A stretch of DNA of 64,000 nt, from the NCBI GenBank assembly GCA_905221605.1, contig CAJNDS010000335.1, positions 542,703 through 606,702 on the forward strand, in the 5' to 3' direction. This DNA is from Symbiodinium natans (lineage: Eukaryota; Sar; Dinophyceae; Suessiales; Symbiodiniaceae). This document shows, piece after piece, positions 1-9,943 of this stretch. Every line of letters begins with the position of its first letter. Position 1 is the stretch's first letter. Below the pieces are notes generated by a model, which was not told the origin of the DNA, ran no database searches, and worked only from the letters and a program-made list of their open reading frames with translations. A program made the position numbers and the translations under genes.

Positions 1-56
1 TTTCATTGAAAATTGGCCTCCCCAGCACCCAGGCCAAGCCCGCGTTTTCACCCAAA

Positions 57-250
57 ATCGCGGAGAATCGCGGAGAATCGCGGAGAATCGCGAAAAATCG
101 CGGGGGGGTCGCGCGGGAAAAAAAGACCCCAAAACCCTTCGCGGGCAATTCGCGGGCAACTCGCGCGGAAAAAAAGTACCCGAAATCCGTTCGCAGGCAA
201 TTCGCGGGGAATCGCGGGAGAATCGCGGAGAATCGCGGGGAATCGCGGGG
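57..250. repeat. Decamer repeat (AATCGCGGAG-like)
   Basis: Two clusters, at 57-104 and 206-250, repeat a GC-rich decamer of the form AATCGCGGAG with G-run variants. The open frames across it in several frames are products of the repeat and carry no protein-like composition. Confidence 0.8.
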
Positions 251-515
251 CTGCGTTTTTTTCGAAAAACTGGTCTGGTCCCTGAACGCTGGCAAAACTC
301 AATTTTTACGAAAATCACGGAAAAAATGGTGTAAACGCTGTTTTCTGGACTTAGCGTTTCAACTTGGGGAAAAACAGGAATTCCTTCTTTTTTTAACGTT
401 TTAAGGCCTGCAGCCTGCACTTTAGGCTTTCGCTCGCAACGCCCCCGTGGCCCTTCCTTTGCACGTGCGTGCTTGCACGCGTGCGTGCGTGCGTACATGC
501 GTGCATGCGTGCGTA

Positions 516-830
516 TGTGTCTCTGTGTGTGTGTGTGTGTGTGCACTTGTGCGTCACTGTGTGTCTGTGTGTGTGTGTACGTGTCTGTCTGTGTGTCTGT
601 GTGTCTGTGTGTCTGTGTGGCTGTGTGGCTGTCTGTCTGTCTGTCTGTGTGTGAGTGAGTGAGTGAGTGAGTGAGTGAGTGAATGAGCGAGTGAGCGAGT
701 GAGGGAGTGAGCGAGTGAGTGTCTGTGTGTACGTGCAAGTGTACGTGTATAGTGCAACTGTACGTGTCAGTGTCAGTGTGTGTGTGTGTGTGTGTCTACG
801 TGTGAGTGACTGTAAGTGTAAGTGTAAGTA
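516..830. repeat. Compound microsatellite (TG, TGTC, GTGA)
   Basis: Runs of TG, then TGTC/TGTG, then about twelve GTGA units with single-base variants (649-721), then more TG. The His/Thr-rich and Cys/Val-rich translations are repeat artefacts. Confidence 0.95.
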
Positions 831-1080
831 AGCGTGCGTTGCTAGCTCTGTCTGCTTCTGTATTTCTGTGTCTCTGTGTGCGTGTGTGCTGGTGTCGGCG
901 GTGTGACTACAGCTTGCTTTGTTCAGCGCGACGAAAGGTTCATGTTTGGAGCCCCTCTGCCCCCCCCCCTCCCCCAACCCCCGACAGACAGAACACAGAG
1001 AGTTCGTCACGCAGCCGGACACAGAGACACACACACACACACAGACACTCACTCACGCTATTGGAAGCAAGGGAGCGGTA

Positions 1081-2180
1081 GCAGGCCTTTCTGAGTGGGC
1101 AAGCTCTCTGACTCTGACTCTCTGCCAAGGAAACACAACTACTTGTCAAGCGCAGTTGCAGGCATGCTTCTTCAAACACAGCGATTAAGGGTATCTGTTC
1201 TGGGTCGCAGAGGATTGATCTGCAAGTCATTCATGCCTGGGCCCTTGGCCTGGATCACATCACGTCACGTCACAGAATCACAGCCCACAGCAGTGGGTGA
1301 AGGGCTGCGGCTCTCGACTTGATGGACTCTGGCGAAAGTAAAGTAGCGCAGAATCTTCAGAGGTCTCTCTCATAATCAATGGTTTCGTTTATCTTTGGTC
1401 TAAGCTAAAGCAGACGAAGCCCATCCCAATAATCTGGAAGCTCTGCAGGTCAGAAGTGCATGACTTGGAATCTCTGTTGACTTAGTAAGTCCTTTGGAGA
1501 CCCTCTTATAATCCCCATAACCTAACTTACTCAGTCAACAGAGCTTCTGGTCAGAGCACCCAACATCCCAGCACCCTCCCCGAGCTGCCCCTGCGGAACC
1601 AGGAACCACTGCGCAAATCTCGGCCTCAGGCCGCGCTGGCCTCTCAGATCACAGAGCGCAGCACCTGCGGCACAAGGCTGTTTGCTCCTGCCCTGCGCTA
1701 GGTTTACGAGCCAAACACACCAAGCGTACCGCCAAGCCAGCTACGGCACCCAAACTACACATGGAAGCGACTCGTTGACTCAAGCTCAATGTAAAACCGA
1801 AACACATTCCATATGGGCGAACACAGCATCTTGCCATTACACAGAGAGCTGGTTGGTCGGGTATGTGACATGAGGCCATACGGATTGAGCAAGTGACAAG
1901 TGGGACCCAGCCTCAGCAACCAGTCGTGACGACGTCCAGCGCGTCATGAGACCCTGCAGCGCGCATCACGTTGACAAGACTTTACAGACACACTTATGCT
2001 TCTACGGACAGACTAGGCAGCAAAGAGCGTCACTGTCATGGACATCGATGACTCGGCTGAATCCTTTCACGTCCCTATCAATATGACTGAAGTTACCTGG
2101 GCAAGGGGGGGCTTTACTCTGCGCAAGAGAAACAGTTCAAGCAAGACACAACCCACACCATCTATCCTGGCTCACGGGCC
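1081..2180. other. No gene recognised
   Basis: Unique sequence of mixed composition with one short inverted-repeat element (1472-1543). I see no coding pattern that beats chance on either strand. The plus-strand open frame starting at 2038 is discussed under rejected items. Confidence 0.5.
1472..1543. mobile_element. 72-bp palindromic (MITE-like) element
   Basis: The left end CTCTGTTGACTTAGTAAGT is matched by the reverse complement of the right end (ACTTACTCAGTCAACAGAG) with one mismatch. The middle is only about 34 bases. A short nonautonomous inverted-repeat element is the simplest reading; no target duplication is obvious. Confidence 0.5.
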
Positions 2181-4868
2181 TCAGTCTGACAACGAACTGG
2201 ATGAGCCGGACGCGCTAGAGGCGGAGGACGAGGAGCTGTTTGAACTGGAGTCACTGTCACTCGAGCTGGAGCTTGAGCTTGATGCATCATCCCCAGCCTC
2301 ATCTCCTGTCAAGATCAAGACGACTACACTGCTGCCGCTGCTTGCGCGTCGCATGAAATGTGTTTGGTTTGGCAGAGACTTGTGCGGTCAGACCGGTATG
2401 CGGCAGTTGTGTGTTGTGCGCGTGCGCAGCAAAGCAAAACTGTCAAACTGGGAGCACCGCAACAACCGCTCAAAGACCAAACAATGTAACGTACCTGTCC
2501 CTCCCCCTATCAACGCGTGGCCTGCAGACGGTGGAGCTGGAGCCAGACCCGGACCTGGCTCCTCAGGAACAGCTGCCGCTTTGGCAGCAGCAGCAGCAGA
2601 AGCAGCCTTTCTTCGGACTCGTCGCCGAGGAGCCCCCGCGGGGGCCTCTGATGCATCATGCGCTCTGCCCTCTGGAGCACTGGTATATCCGGATGGCAAC
2701 TTTTGGGCTGCCTCGACCTCAAAGGCATCCACATCACCTGGAAGATCTGAGATGGACGGTTTGAATTTCATGTGCTCTGTGCGTGTGGCATAATCCAGGC
2801 AGGAAACTAACCAGTAGCGCAACAGCCGTAAAACATCTTCCTCCGACAGCCCACTGCCGTCTGTGGTATATGACATTGTGCGCGTGCATTTTGTAGAGGG
2901 CTTGTCGGGGTTGCGATGGCTGTGCGATCGCGGGCAGGTGGCTTGCCAAGAACTATTGCCTTTACAAATCAAAAGGCATGGACCATCTTCATGAGGCCAG
3001 GCGTGCGTCTTCGCATGCCTTGCACGAGGCCCACGCCTGCGTTCAACCTGCGCGCCTTCAGGTGTCGGGGGCGGGGGCTCTGCATTTGAGCCATCTGCAA
3101 CGCCTCCTGCTGGTGCCGGCACCCTGGCGCCGAAGTGTCGCTGAAGCGGGCCTTTGCGGGAAGGACCATTGCCCCTGCCGGGCACAGCGCATTCGATCAA
3201 GCCTTCTGCGTCCGCAAAATTAAGTCTCTTGGACCTGCGTTGACTCTTCTCAAGCATGCCGCTGGCCTCCAACATAGCCTTATACACAGAAGCCTTGCAC
3301 CCATGCTGCACGACTTTTATTCCATGCTGCTGCAGCTCCCTCCTGCCCACTAGCACTTGCAAATACGCACGACACCACTTGGAACCTATGCTGTAAAGCT
3401 TCTTAGGGGCATTCCGGGTGACATTGAAAGCCTCCACGCCTTGTGTAAAAGGCAGCTCCTCAAACCCATCATCACGCAACACGCGTAGCAACTCCCACAT
3501 TGTCATAGACATGACTGGCTGATCCGGCCGCACCTGAAGCGCGTCACTTGCACGGCAGAGACGGACGCCGCAACGCAAGGGGGAGGACGCAGCAGTGTGG
3601 CACAGCTGCCACCGTTGATGCTCCCCATCGGGCTCCATTAGCCGGACTAGCCCAGCTTCCTCCAAAGCCTGCAACGTTGACAACGTCTCAGCCTGGTCTT
3701 CACTCACAGGTAGGCTAGCAACACCTTCCCAAGCCTTAGCTTCGAACAACATACCGAGAACCTTCGGAACTGCGCCTGAATTCAGCCATGACTCCCGCTC
3801 ATGTCCCTTCCATAACCATACCACATCCTGCTCTACTTCCCAGACCATGGCTGTCTGAATGTCGGCCATGCCATCGAACAAACGTGACACTGAACCTGCC
3901 AAACCTGAACCTGGCGAACCTGAAGGCGAAAGGGACACGGTCACTGTCCTCTCCTGAGCATCACAATGCACGACATCATGCAGGGACACTGCCAGGTGAC
4001 TGGGGGATATAGCCTTCATGAGATCTGTCCGCATGCGCTTTCTGCGACTGGGACGTGCATCAACCACACGGAAAAAAACATACTCACTCTGCTGCAAATA
4101 CTCAGTTTGCGCAGCTTGCCGAACACCGGCAGCGTCCAACGATTCAGGCATGCTTGGGACTTCAATCGGGTAGTCCTCGCTTTCATCATGGAAGTTCAGT
4201 TTCAAATTACCGTCCGCCAGAGTTAATGGCAGCCCGTGTTCACAGCCTGTGAGCTCAAGTTGGACATCTTTCAGCTTCCCTTGATCTCTCTCAACGGCAC
4301 CTCCATTCAACACCGCCTGAATAGGAAGAAAGAAACGGTTCAAGGCCTCCTGGCGATCAGTCGGATTTGCTGTGGCCCAAGCCTGTCTCCTTACAGAATA
4401 AAACCTGCTGTTTTGAAAAGTTGTGCGAAAGTGCTCATACGCAACAGCATTCAGGGGACACTCATTGTTATCTTCCGGATCATGTTCTGTCTGGTGCACG
4501 CGGGGCTTCCCACGTTTGCTCAGAACCGCTTCTGGCAAAGTCATGTACTGCAGATCTAAATGACGCCTGTAAATCACAGCATCAACAAGTTTGTGCGGCA
4601 CAGAGCCCAACAATCTGCGTCTGCTGCGCGAATCTTGCGGAAGCGGATCAGTGTGGAAATCAACGAAATCCGGATAAAACTGCAATTCCAAAGCCTCTAC
4701 GATCGCTCTGGGGCAATCTGCAAGGGCACAACAATCTGCTAGATCATTGAAATGCTCTCCATGGCAACGCAGGATCTCAGGTCTGCGCAGCTGCAAAGAA
4801 GCATAGGCCCCAGAAATGTGGTGCGTAGCCAATGTTCTCTGCTTCAAGAAGGCATGAAGTCTCTCCAC
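2181..4868 (-). CDS. Transposon-like protein, second half, with spliced acidic serine tail
   Basis: An open frame runs from 4868 to 2388 (826 codons), but its real entry point is probably a frame change from the upstream frame near 4850, because residues 1-30 (VERLHAFLKQRTLA...) continue the upstream protein. Visible blocks are FFRVVDARPSRRKR (about 265-278), KKLYSIGSKWCRAYLQVLV (489-507), and a cysteine/histidine cluster near 641-661 (W641, C645, H649/H651, C661) followed by LRLLRYWLV and TRTEHM. I recall this order of motifs from many dinoflagellate predicted proteins of repeat origin, but did not check. A GT-AG intron at 2494-2306 removes the in-frame TGA at 2390-2388. Splicing keeps phase at Gly792 and adds 40 residues, DEAGDDA then a run of Ser/Asp, ending at TGA 2183-2181. 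Function is unproven; a transposase-related role is an inference. Confidence 0.6.
2306..2494 (-). other. 189-bp GT-AG intron in the transposon-like gene
   Basis: The donor is ACAG|GTACGTTAC and the acceptor is TTGATCTTGACAG|GAG. The length is a multiple of three and the coding phase is kept. ACAGG is present at both junctions, the short direct repeat expected when an intron arrives as an insertion (introner-like). Without splicing, translation would stop inside it. Confidence 0.55.
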
Positions 4869-7800
4869 AGAAATCTCTAGCGTTGGGGTGCAGCAGCATT
4901 TGACTCACTACAATGCGCAAAGCTTCGGAAAGAGATTCCCCCTGAAGCCATCGAACCAAATCTTGCCGAAGAGCTCCAGTCTTGGAAAGGAGTTTTACTG
5001 TTAAATCATGCGTTGACGTCTGCACCTCTGCTTCTGTCAGCTCCTCATACTGCACAAAGCATTCCATGACACCTTGACGTGCAACGGTGGCATCATGGAA
5101 GGCCAGACTGAACAGCTTCAAGGGCAGAGAGTTCCACACACTCAGTCGGATGTCTAACTCGGAAGCTATCCGTGTCTGACCGGCTGCAAAATCCAACATG
5201 AGATCTCGCCGATCTTCCTGAGACAGGCTTGCCAAATGAACCATCAGCAAAATGTCTTCCTGTTCGCGTGCAATCTCTGTGAACACTGCTCGGTGCTGAT
5301 TTGTTGCCAAGTCCGGACCTCTACGTCCACGCATTGGGCATCCTTCCACGACATCAAACGCACTCCGGCCGAGCAGTTCGCGAACTTGCTGCCGCACGTG
5401 CTGGGAATGACATCCGCAGCCCAGCATCCATGATTGCATGTGCTCCAGAATGGCTGAGAACTGGGAAAGCAAATGCAGGGCTCCCCAGAAGAAGGGGTCA
5501 GCAATGGCAGCATCACAGACTGCCATGTTGCTACCGTCTCGGTCATCAAAGAAATTTCGTTTTGTGTGCTCAAGACGGTCCTTGTCCTGTTGCGCATCCT
5601 GGCCAAGGGCCTCTGGAATGACAGTTTGCTTTGGCTTTGCGGGGTTGCGCAAAAGTTTCTGCAAGTCGAAACTCCGCTTGATAGCACCTTCTCTATGCAG
5701 CAACCAACGGACTGTCTTTTCCAACACACCCCATGCCCGCCCACCGTCCCACGAGGGAGGACCGCTGGAAAACAAATATTGGATTGCAGGGTGCACACAA
5801 AGCTGCGAGAAATGACGCCTAGTGTGTCGGGCATGAAAAAAAACCACAACCGCCTTAAAACCTTTCTCAATCCGTGGCCACGTGAGGGTGAGAGCATCAA
5901 GCACTGCTTTGGAAACTTTGTCGATGATGTGAAAGTGCGGTGGGACACGGATGCTGAAGATGAAGCCAGGACGCAACGCGCAGCTTTGGGTTTGGGATGC
6001 CTGAGCTGAGTCCTGGGCTGCGTGCGCAGGCGCCATCTCAGCCAACAGATCATCCTCCCGGACTTCCACGCGCAGGTCCTGAAGCAACGGATCTTCCTCA
6101 CGCAAAGAACTGACCGGCCACCAGGGAAAATACTTCTGCAGGTCGATGCAGTCAACATCACCAACCTTGCCCTCTGTTCCCTGGTCCGCAGTTAGAGAGA
6201 ACGTCGACCGAACAAGTTTTTCAACATCGTCCCAATCCTGACACTCCAAACGCAATCTGAAAAAAATGCTGTGGACCACATGCTCCAGATTGGACCTTCG
6301 GGTGCCCAAAGCCCCCAGCGGCAGCACATGGTGAGAGACAAGCTCTGCAAGCTGAGAGGCTCGCGTGGTGAGTTCCTCTGCATCTTCAAGAGAAAGATTT
6401 GCATCGCGACACTGGTGACCCTGAATGGCAAGCGAGCTCGCCAAATCACCTGCCGTGAGCAAATGTCCCCCTTCCACAAACTCATACTCAACAACTTCCC
6501 AATTGTTGCCACCCAAGGGTGTGGAGTCCACCTTCATGAAAAAAGTCACAAACAACTGTTGCAACATTTGCTTGTGTCGCTGTCGCATCCATAGCATGTA
6601 CCCAACATCGACAGTCAGCCTGGCTTTTGTCATAGTGGCACTGCTGGGCATGCGTCCGTCCGACAACAATGTCAGAACAGTGTGCTTCCAAAACTCTGGC
6701 AAACAGCCCAAAGCTGAAGTGACAACATCTGGCAGTCTCTTTGCACTACGAAGATCGAAAGACAGAACCACACATTGCAACAAGAAAGCAGGCTTGTAGG
6801 TCACATAACACCCTAGGTGGTTGTTCCACACCCCGAAAAAACCCTTTGCGCTGCGTTGCACGCGAGAACTTGAAATGTGTTCCTTCCCGGTGGCTCGGAA
6901 CACGCCCTCGACCCACACAATCTGCCTCTGCAATTCTAGAAGCCCAGCATTGCTCTCGATGGCTGCTTCATCGTCATCAACCTCCAGAGTAGGGAGCGCA
7001 CCAGGGGCTGACTGACAGGACCTGCTCAAGTGTTCCCGCAAAGAATCAGCTACACGTAAGAGCATGTCACGATCCAGTTCGGAAGACCCAACGTTATCAC
7101 ACTCAAGCTCTAAAGTCTTCGCAACTTCTGGCGTCAAATGCATACTTGCAGGGAGTTGTTCATCAAGCACGGCTCCGCCTCCACGTGCCAAGCGCTTGAA
7201 TTCATCTATGAAAGGTTCCATGTAGCGGTTGACTGCAAAGCGAGATTGCGGAGGGAAGACCAAATTCATGATAAGGCCGCTGGCCGCCAGCACAGCCAAA
7301 ATAGGTTTTACAACCAATGCATACACAGTGGTGTCCTGCTCCAACTGCTCAAAGCAATCTTTGAACTCAGGCAGCTCTAACCAAGTTCCTACCCGCTCTT
7401 CAAAGCTCTCGCATCCAGGCACAGACTGCGCGCGGCAATTTGTTTGGGCTGCATGGCGAGCCCATTGCAAAGTCAGCTCCACGCCTTTATGATTAGCATA
7501 GTTCTTAATGCCAGACACAGTCGGGACGAGGGGACTTGCAAGCATCACAGCATCAACCACACGCACAAACACGGAGTTTACGCGTGAAGTTTTGTCCGCC
7601 ACGTAATGCAACAAAGCCCGCTGCTCGGGTTCCATATTGGAAAGAATTCCTCTGTAAACCGAATCTACTTCCACGATGGCAAGGCCGACAGCCTTCTTGC
7701 TGGCTTGCTGTTCCAAGGATGCAGCACAGCTGTGAAAAAAATTTTTCGCTCTGGAAGAGTGAATTTTGCAGCCCGAACCCGGACGGTTCCATGCTGGCCG

Positions 7801-8055
7801 CGCTGGCGTGCCATCTGAAGCTGCATCTGGCACAACAACTGGACATGGAGTAGGACTATTTCCACTGCCAGCACGCAGATTGACAACAAGGCTGCTGTTA
7901 GAAGCCCACAGAAAGCGCAACTTTCGTTCCAAAAAAACCATAGAGTCATCAGGCACATCGTGGTTCACATCGCGACTCCCGCTACTCTGGCACACAAGCC
8001 AAACAAGGCGGCGCGTGCCACCGCTGCCGTCATGGAGCGGCCCTACTCCAGCCAT
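4777..8055 (-). CDS. Transposon-like protein, first half (1092 codons)
   Basis: Starts at ATG 8055, the first ATG after a pyrimidine-poor leader that contains possible splice or trans-splice acceptors (for example CTTGGTTAG). Landmarks are KVDSTPLGGNNW (Asp510), SLTADQGTEG (Asp624), HFHIIDKVSKAVLDAL (about 708-723), a Cys/His knuckle GCGCH (880-883) and CPMRGRRGPDLA (906-917). Two aspartates in such settings, with a zinc knuckle inserted before a late helical region, would fit an RNase H-fold transposase, but no third acidic residue can be assigned by eye. I recall this motif set as frequent in dinoflagellate proteomes. The frame stays open to 4777, overlapping the next frame by 92 bases. The protein sense switches near GATTTCTGTGGAG (about 4850), a plus-one shift. 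A true gene, a programmed shift or a one-base assembly insertion are all possible. Confidence 0.65.
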   Translation of the reverse strand: MAGVGPLHDGSGGTRRLVWLVCQSSGSRDVNHDVPDDSMVFLERKLRFLWASNSSLVVNLRAGSGNSPTPCPVVVPDAASDGTPARPAWNRPGSGCKIHSSRAKNFFHSCAASLEQQASKKAVGLAIVEVDSVYRGILSNMEPEQRALLHYVADKTSRVNSVFVRVVDAVMLASPLVPTVSGIKNYANHKGVELTLQWARHAAQTNCRAQSVPGCESFEERVGTWLELPEFKDCFEQLEQDTTVYALVVKPILAVLAASGLIMNLVFPPQSRFAVNRYMEPFIDEFKRLARGGGAVLDEQLPASMHLTPEVAKTLELECDNVGSSELDRDMLLRVADSLREHLSRSCQSAPGALPTLEVDDDEAAIESNAGLLELQRQIVWVEGVFRATGKEHISSSRVQRSAKGFFGVWNNHLGCYVTYKPAFLLQCVVLSFDLRSAKRLPDVVTSALGCLPEFWKHTVLTLLSDGRMPSSATMTKARLTVDVGYMLWMRQRHKQMLQQLFVTFFMKVDSTPLGGNNWEVVEYEFVEGGHLLTAGDLASSLAIQGHQCRDANLSLEDAEELTTRASQLAELVSHHVLPLGALGTRRSNLEHVVHSIFFRLRLECQDWDDVEKLVRSTFSLTADQGTEGKVGDVDCIDLQKYFPWWPVSSLREEDPLLQDLRVEVREDDLLAEMAPAHAAQDSAQASQTQSCALRPGFIFSIRVPPHFHIIDKVSKAVLDALTLTWPRIEKGFKAVVVFFHARHTRRHFSQLCVHPAIQYLFSSGPPSWDGGRAWGVLEKTVRWLLHREGAIKRSFDLQKLLRNPAKPKQTVIPEALGQDAQQDKDRLEHTKRNFFDDRDGSNMAVCDAAIADPFFWGALHLLSQFSAILEHMQSWMLGCGCHSQHVRQQVRELLGRSAFDVVEGCPMRGRRGPDLATNQHRAVFTEIAREQEDILLMVHLASLSQEDRRDLMLDFAAGQTRIASELDIRLSVWNSLPLKLFSLAFHDATVARQGVMECFVQYEELTEAEVQTSTHDLTVKLLSKTGALRQDLVRWLQGESLSEALRIVVSQMLLHPNARDFCGETSCLLEAENIGYAPHFWGLCFFAAAQT

Positions 8056-9268
8056 CGCGTAACACGACGTAACCTAACCAAGTTGCAACTGCAAACAATT
8101 TGTAATATTGCATAAGTATTTACGATTCTCTGAATCTATCCACGGTCCACAGCTACGTCACTGACGCACAAGTTTGCACTCTGCTTCCTACTGATGCTAC
8201 TGCTGCTGCCTGCTGCGCTGGGTGTCGTGCTTCTGGCTGCTCACTGCTGGCTGGCGTGCAGTGCAATCATAACGACATCATCACACCGTGCCGTACCTAC
8301 ATGATTACATGCTATGTTCTTCGACCGCTGACACCGGCGTCATGCATTGCTTTACACAGCCGGGCGACGGCCGTGGCCTGCAGCCAGCAGCTACTTACTT
8401 CACTCCCTCGTGTTGTGATTCTGATCTTGTCACTTTGTCATCTTGTCTTGTCTTGCACTGCTGCAACGCTGCTGCTGGCTTGCTGCGGCGCGGGCGGCAC
8501 GGTACGGCAAGGAAGCTTGCAGTATTGTGAGTTCTGAGCTCTTGACTCGTGACTCGTGTCTTGTCCGACTGTCTGACGAAAAAGAAAGGATTCCAACTTA
8601 ATTTTACTACCACGATCTCCAATTCAACAGCTGCTTCTGACGGTTTCCAGTTTCTGATTCTGATTTCCCAACGCCCCTCCGCTGCTGGGTCATGAAGCTC
8701 CAAAGATAAGATGTGGCGATTAGTGACTTCGTCGTCAACGCAGCGATCAAGAGCAAGAGTAGCAAGAGCAGCAAACTTTCAGTGCACCGGAGGGACCGTG
8801 CAGACAAATTAAAACAAAGCGACGCTTTTTGGATTCTTTTGGAGTTGGGTTGGACCAGACACATGTGTACGCAGTTTTAGCCCAGCCCAAGCCGCCTAGG
8901 CCCAGGTGCCGCGAAACAAAAAAAGCCCACATTTTTCTTTTGCTTCTCTTTGTAGAAGGTTGAGCCGACAAGCCCAGCCCACCTACCTACCTACCGGTAC
9001 ATGCCTACGACTCAGAGTCAAAGCCCCCGAACCGGTCTCAGCACCAGGGTGGGCTGGCCAGGGGGACCACGCAGCAAATCAATCAAAACATTACGGATCC
9101 ATTATCGGCGTGCGGTAGTCACCACTCCCTGACCCCCCCGGGACCCCCGGCCCCCAAGGACCGCAGGCTACGCGGCGTATCAATCATCCCAGACATCTCA
9201 TCTCACACGGCCAGCCAGACTCTGAAAACTTGCCTGACAAGTCCATGTGCCTGCTTTGACAAGGTTAG
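8056..9268. other. Intergenic region between divergent genes
   Basis: It separates the minus-strand transposon-like gene from the plus-strand zinc-finger genes. It contains CTG/GCTG-rich stretches near 8190-8260, a C-rich/G-rich patch near 9128-9165 and no convincing coding frame. Promoter motifs cannot be assigned; dinoflagellates generally lack clear TATA boxes. Confidence 0.5.
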
Positions 9269-9943
9269 ACCTGCCACCGGCTTGCCTTTACCAAAAGTGA
9301 CTTGCCCCCCCCCCAAACCAGAAATCTACCAACGCCCGCAAAAATTACTAAGGACGAGGAGGACTCTTCTTCGACGCTGCGTAAATGGAAACCCAGCGGC
9401 TGGAGTACGTGGTGGACAGATTCATGGTATGCTGGTCAATGGTACCAAGATTCCGGCAGTCAATGGGACTGGAAACGAGAGGAAGAGCAATCCGATGGAA
9501 GGGTTGCTGATCAAGAGTTATCCTCAGAAGAACAAGAGGAAAGGCAACTTTATGGAGAAAAGATCTATAAAGCTCTTCTTGAGAATGGAAACGAAGATGA
9601 GGCCTATGTTGGCAAAATCACTGGGATGCTGTTGGGTCGCCCAATGGAATATCTACAGGAGTGTGTTGCAGATCAATCATTCCTGAATGCGGAAGCTCGG
9701 CGCGCCTATGGCATCTTGCAAAGTGATGGTTGGGAACCTGATGGTACGGAAAGCACAGGTTTGGGAAAGATATCCACTTTTCCCCGAAAACAGTACCACA
9801 ACGCGCTCTTCGAACTGGCATGCAGAAAAAGGAGATTTACTCGACCAGTTGTGGGTGAAGCGGTGGCAATGGTGCTGAGTCAAGGGGAAGATGAACTTTG
9901 GAGCGCTTTGGTTGGACACCAAGCGATTTTTGCAGGAGCTTGA
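9269..9943 (+). CDS. MLLE (PABC-like) domain protein, amino-terminal part
   Basis: The frame opens after TAG at 9266 with no ATG before the domain, so the true start lies in an upstream exon or the 5' part is missing. CCCCCCCAAACCAG at about 9306-9320 could be an acceptor. A Trp-rich stretch (WKPSGWSTWWTDSWYAGQW) precedes an acidic linker. Then comes LYGEKIYKALL, followed by AYVGKITGMLLG and EYLQECVADQSFLNAEARRA. KITGMLL with flanking helices is the signature of the MLLE domain that poly(A)-binding protein and the UBR5 ligase use to bind PAM2 peptides. The frame ends at 9943, but the sense of the protein moves to the next frame between 9891 and 9943 (ELWSA then LWLDTKRFLQELDG), a plus-one change. 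A role in mRNA handling is inferred from the MLLE and the neighbouring CCCH fingers. Confidence 0.6.
   Translation, partial: TCHRLAFTKSDLPPPQTRNLPTPAKITKDEEDSSSTLRKWKPSGWSTWWTDSWYAGQWYQDSGSQWDWKREEEQSDGRVADQELSSEEQEERQLYGEKIYKALLENGNEDEAYVGKITGMLLGRPMEYLQECVADQSFLNAEARRAYGILQSDGWEPDGTESTGLGKISTFPRKQYHNALFELACRKRRFTRPVVGEAVAMVLSQGEDELWSALVGHQAIFAGA

Noticed and set aside
393-1052. 219-codon frame rich in His and Thr
   Set aside because: It is the translation of TG/GTGA microsatellite.
2038-2793. Plus-strand 251-codon open frame with acidic stretch
   Set aside because: Its acidic Glu/Leu stretch is the complement of the minus-strand serine tail, and the rest overlaps the well-supported minus-strand gene.
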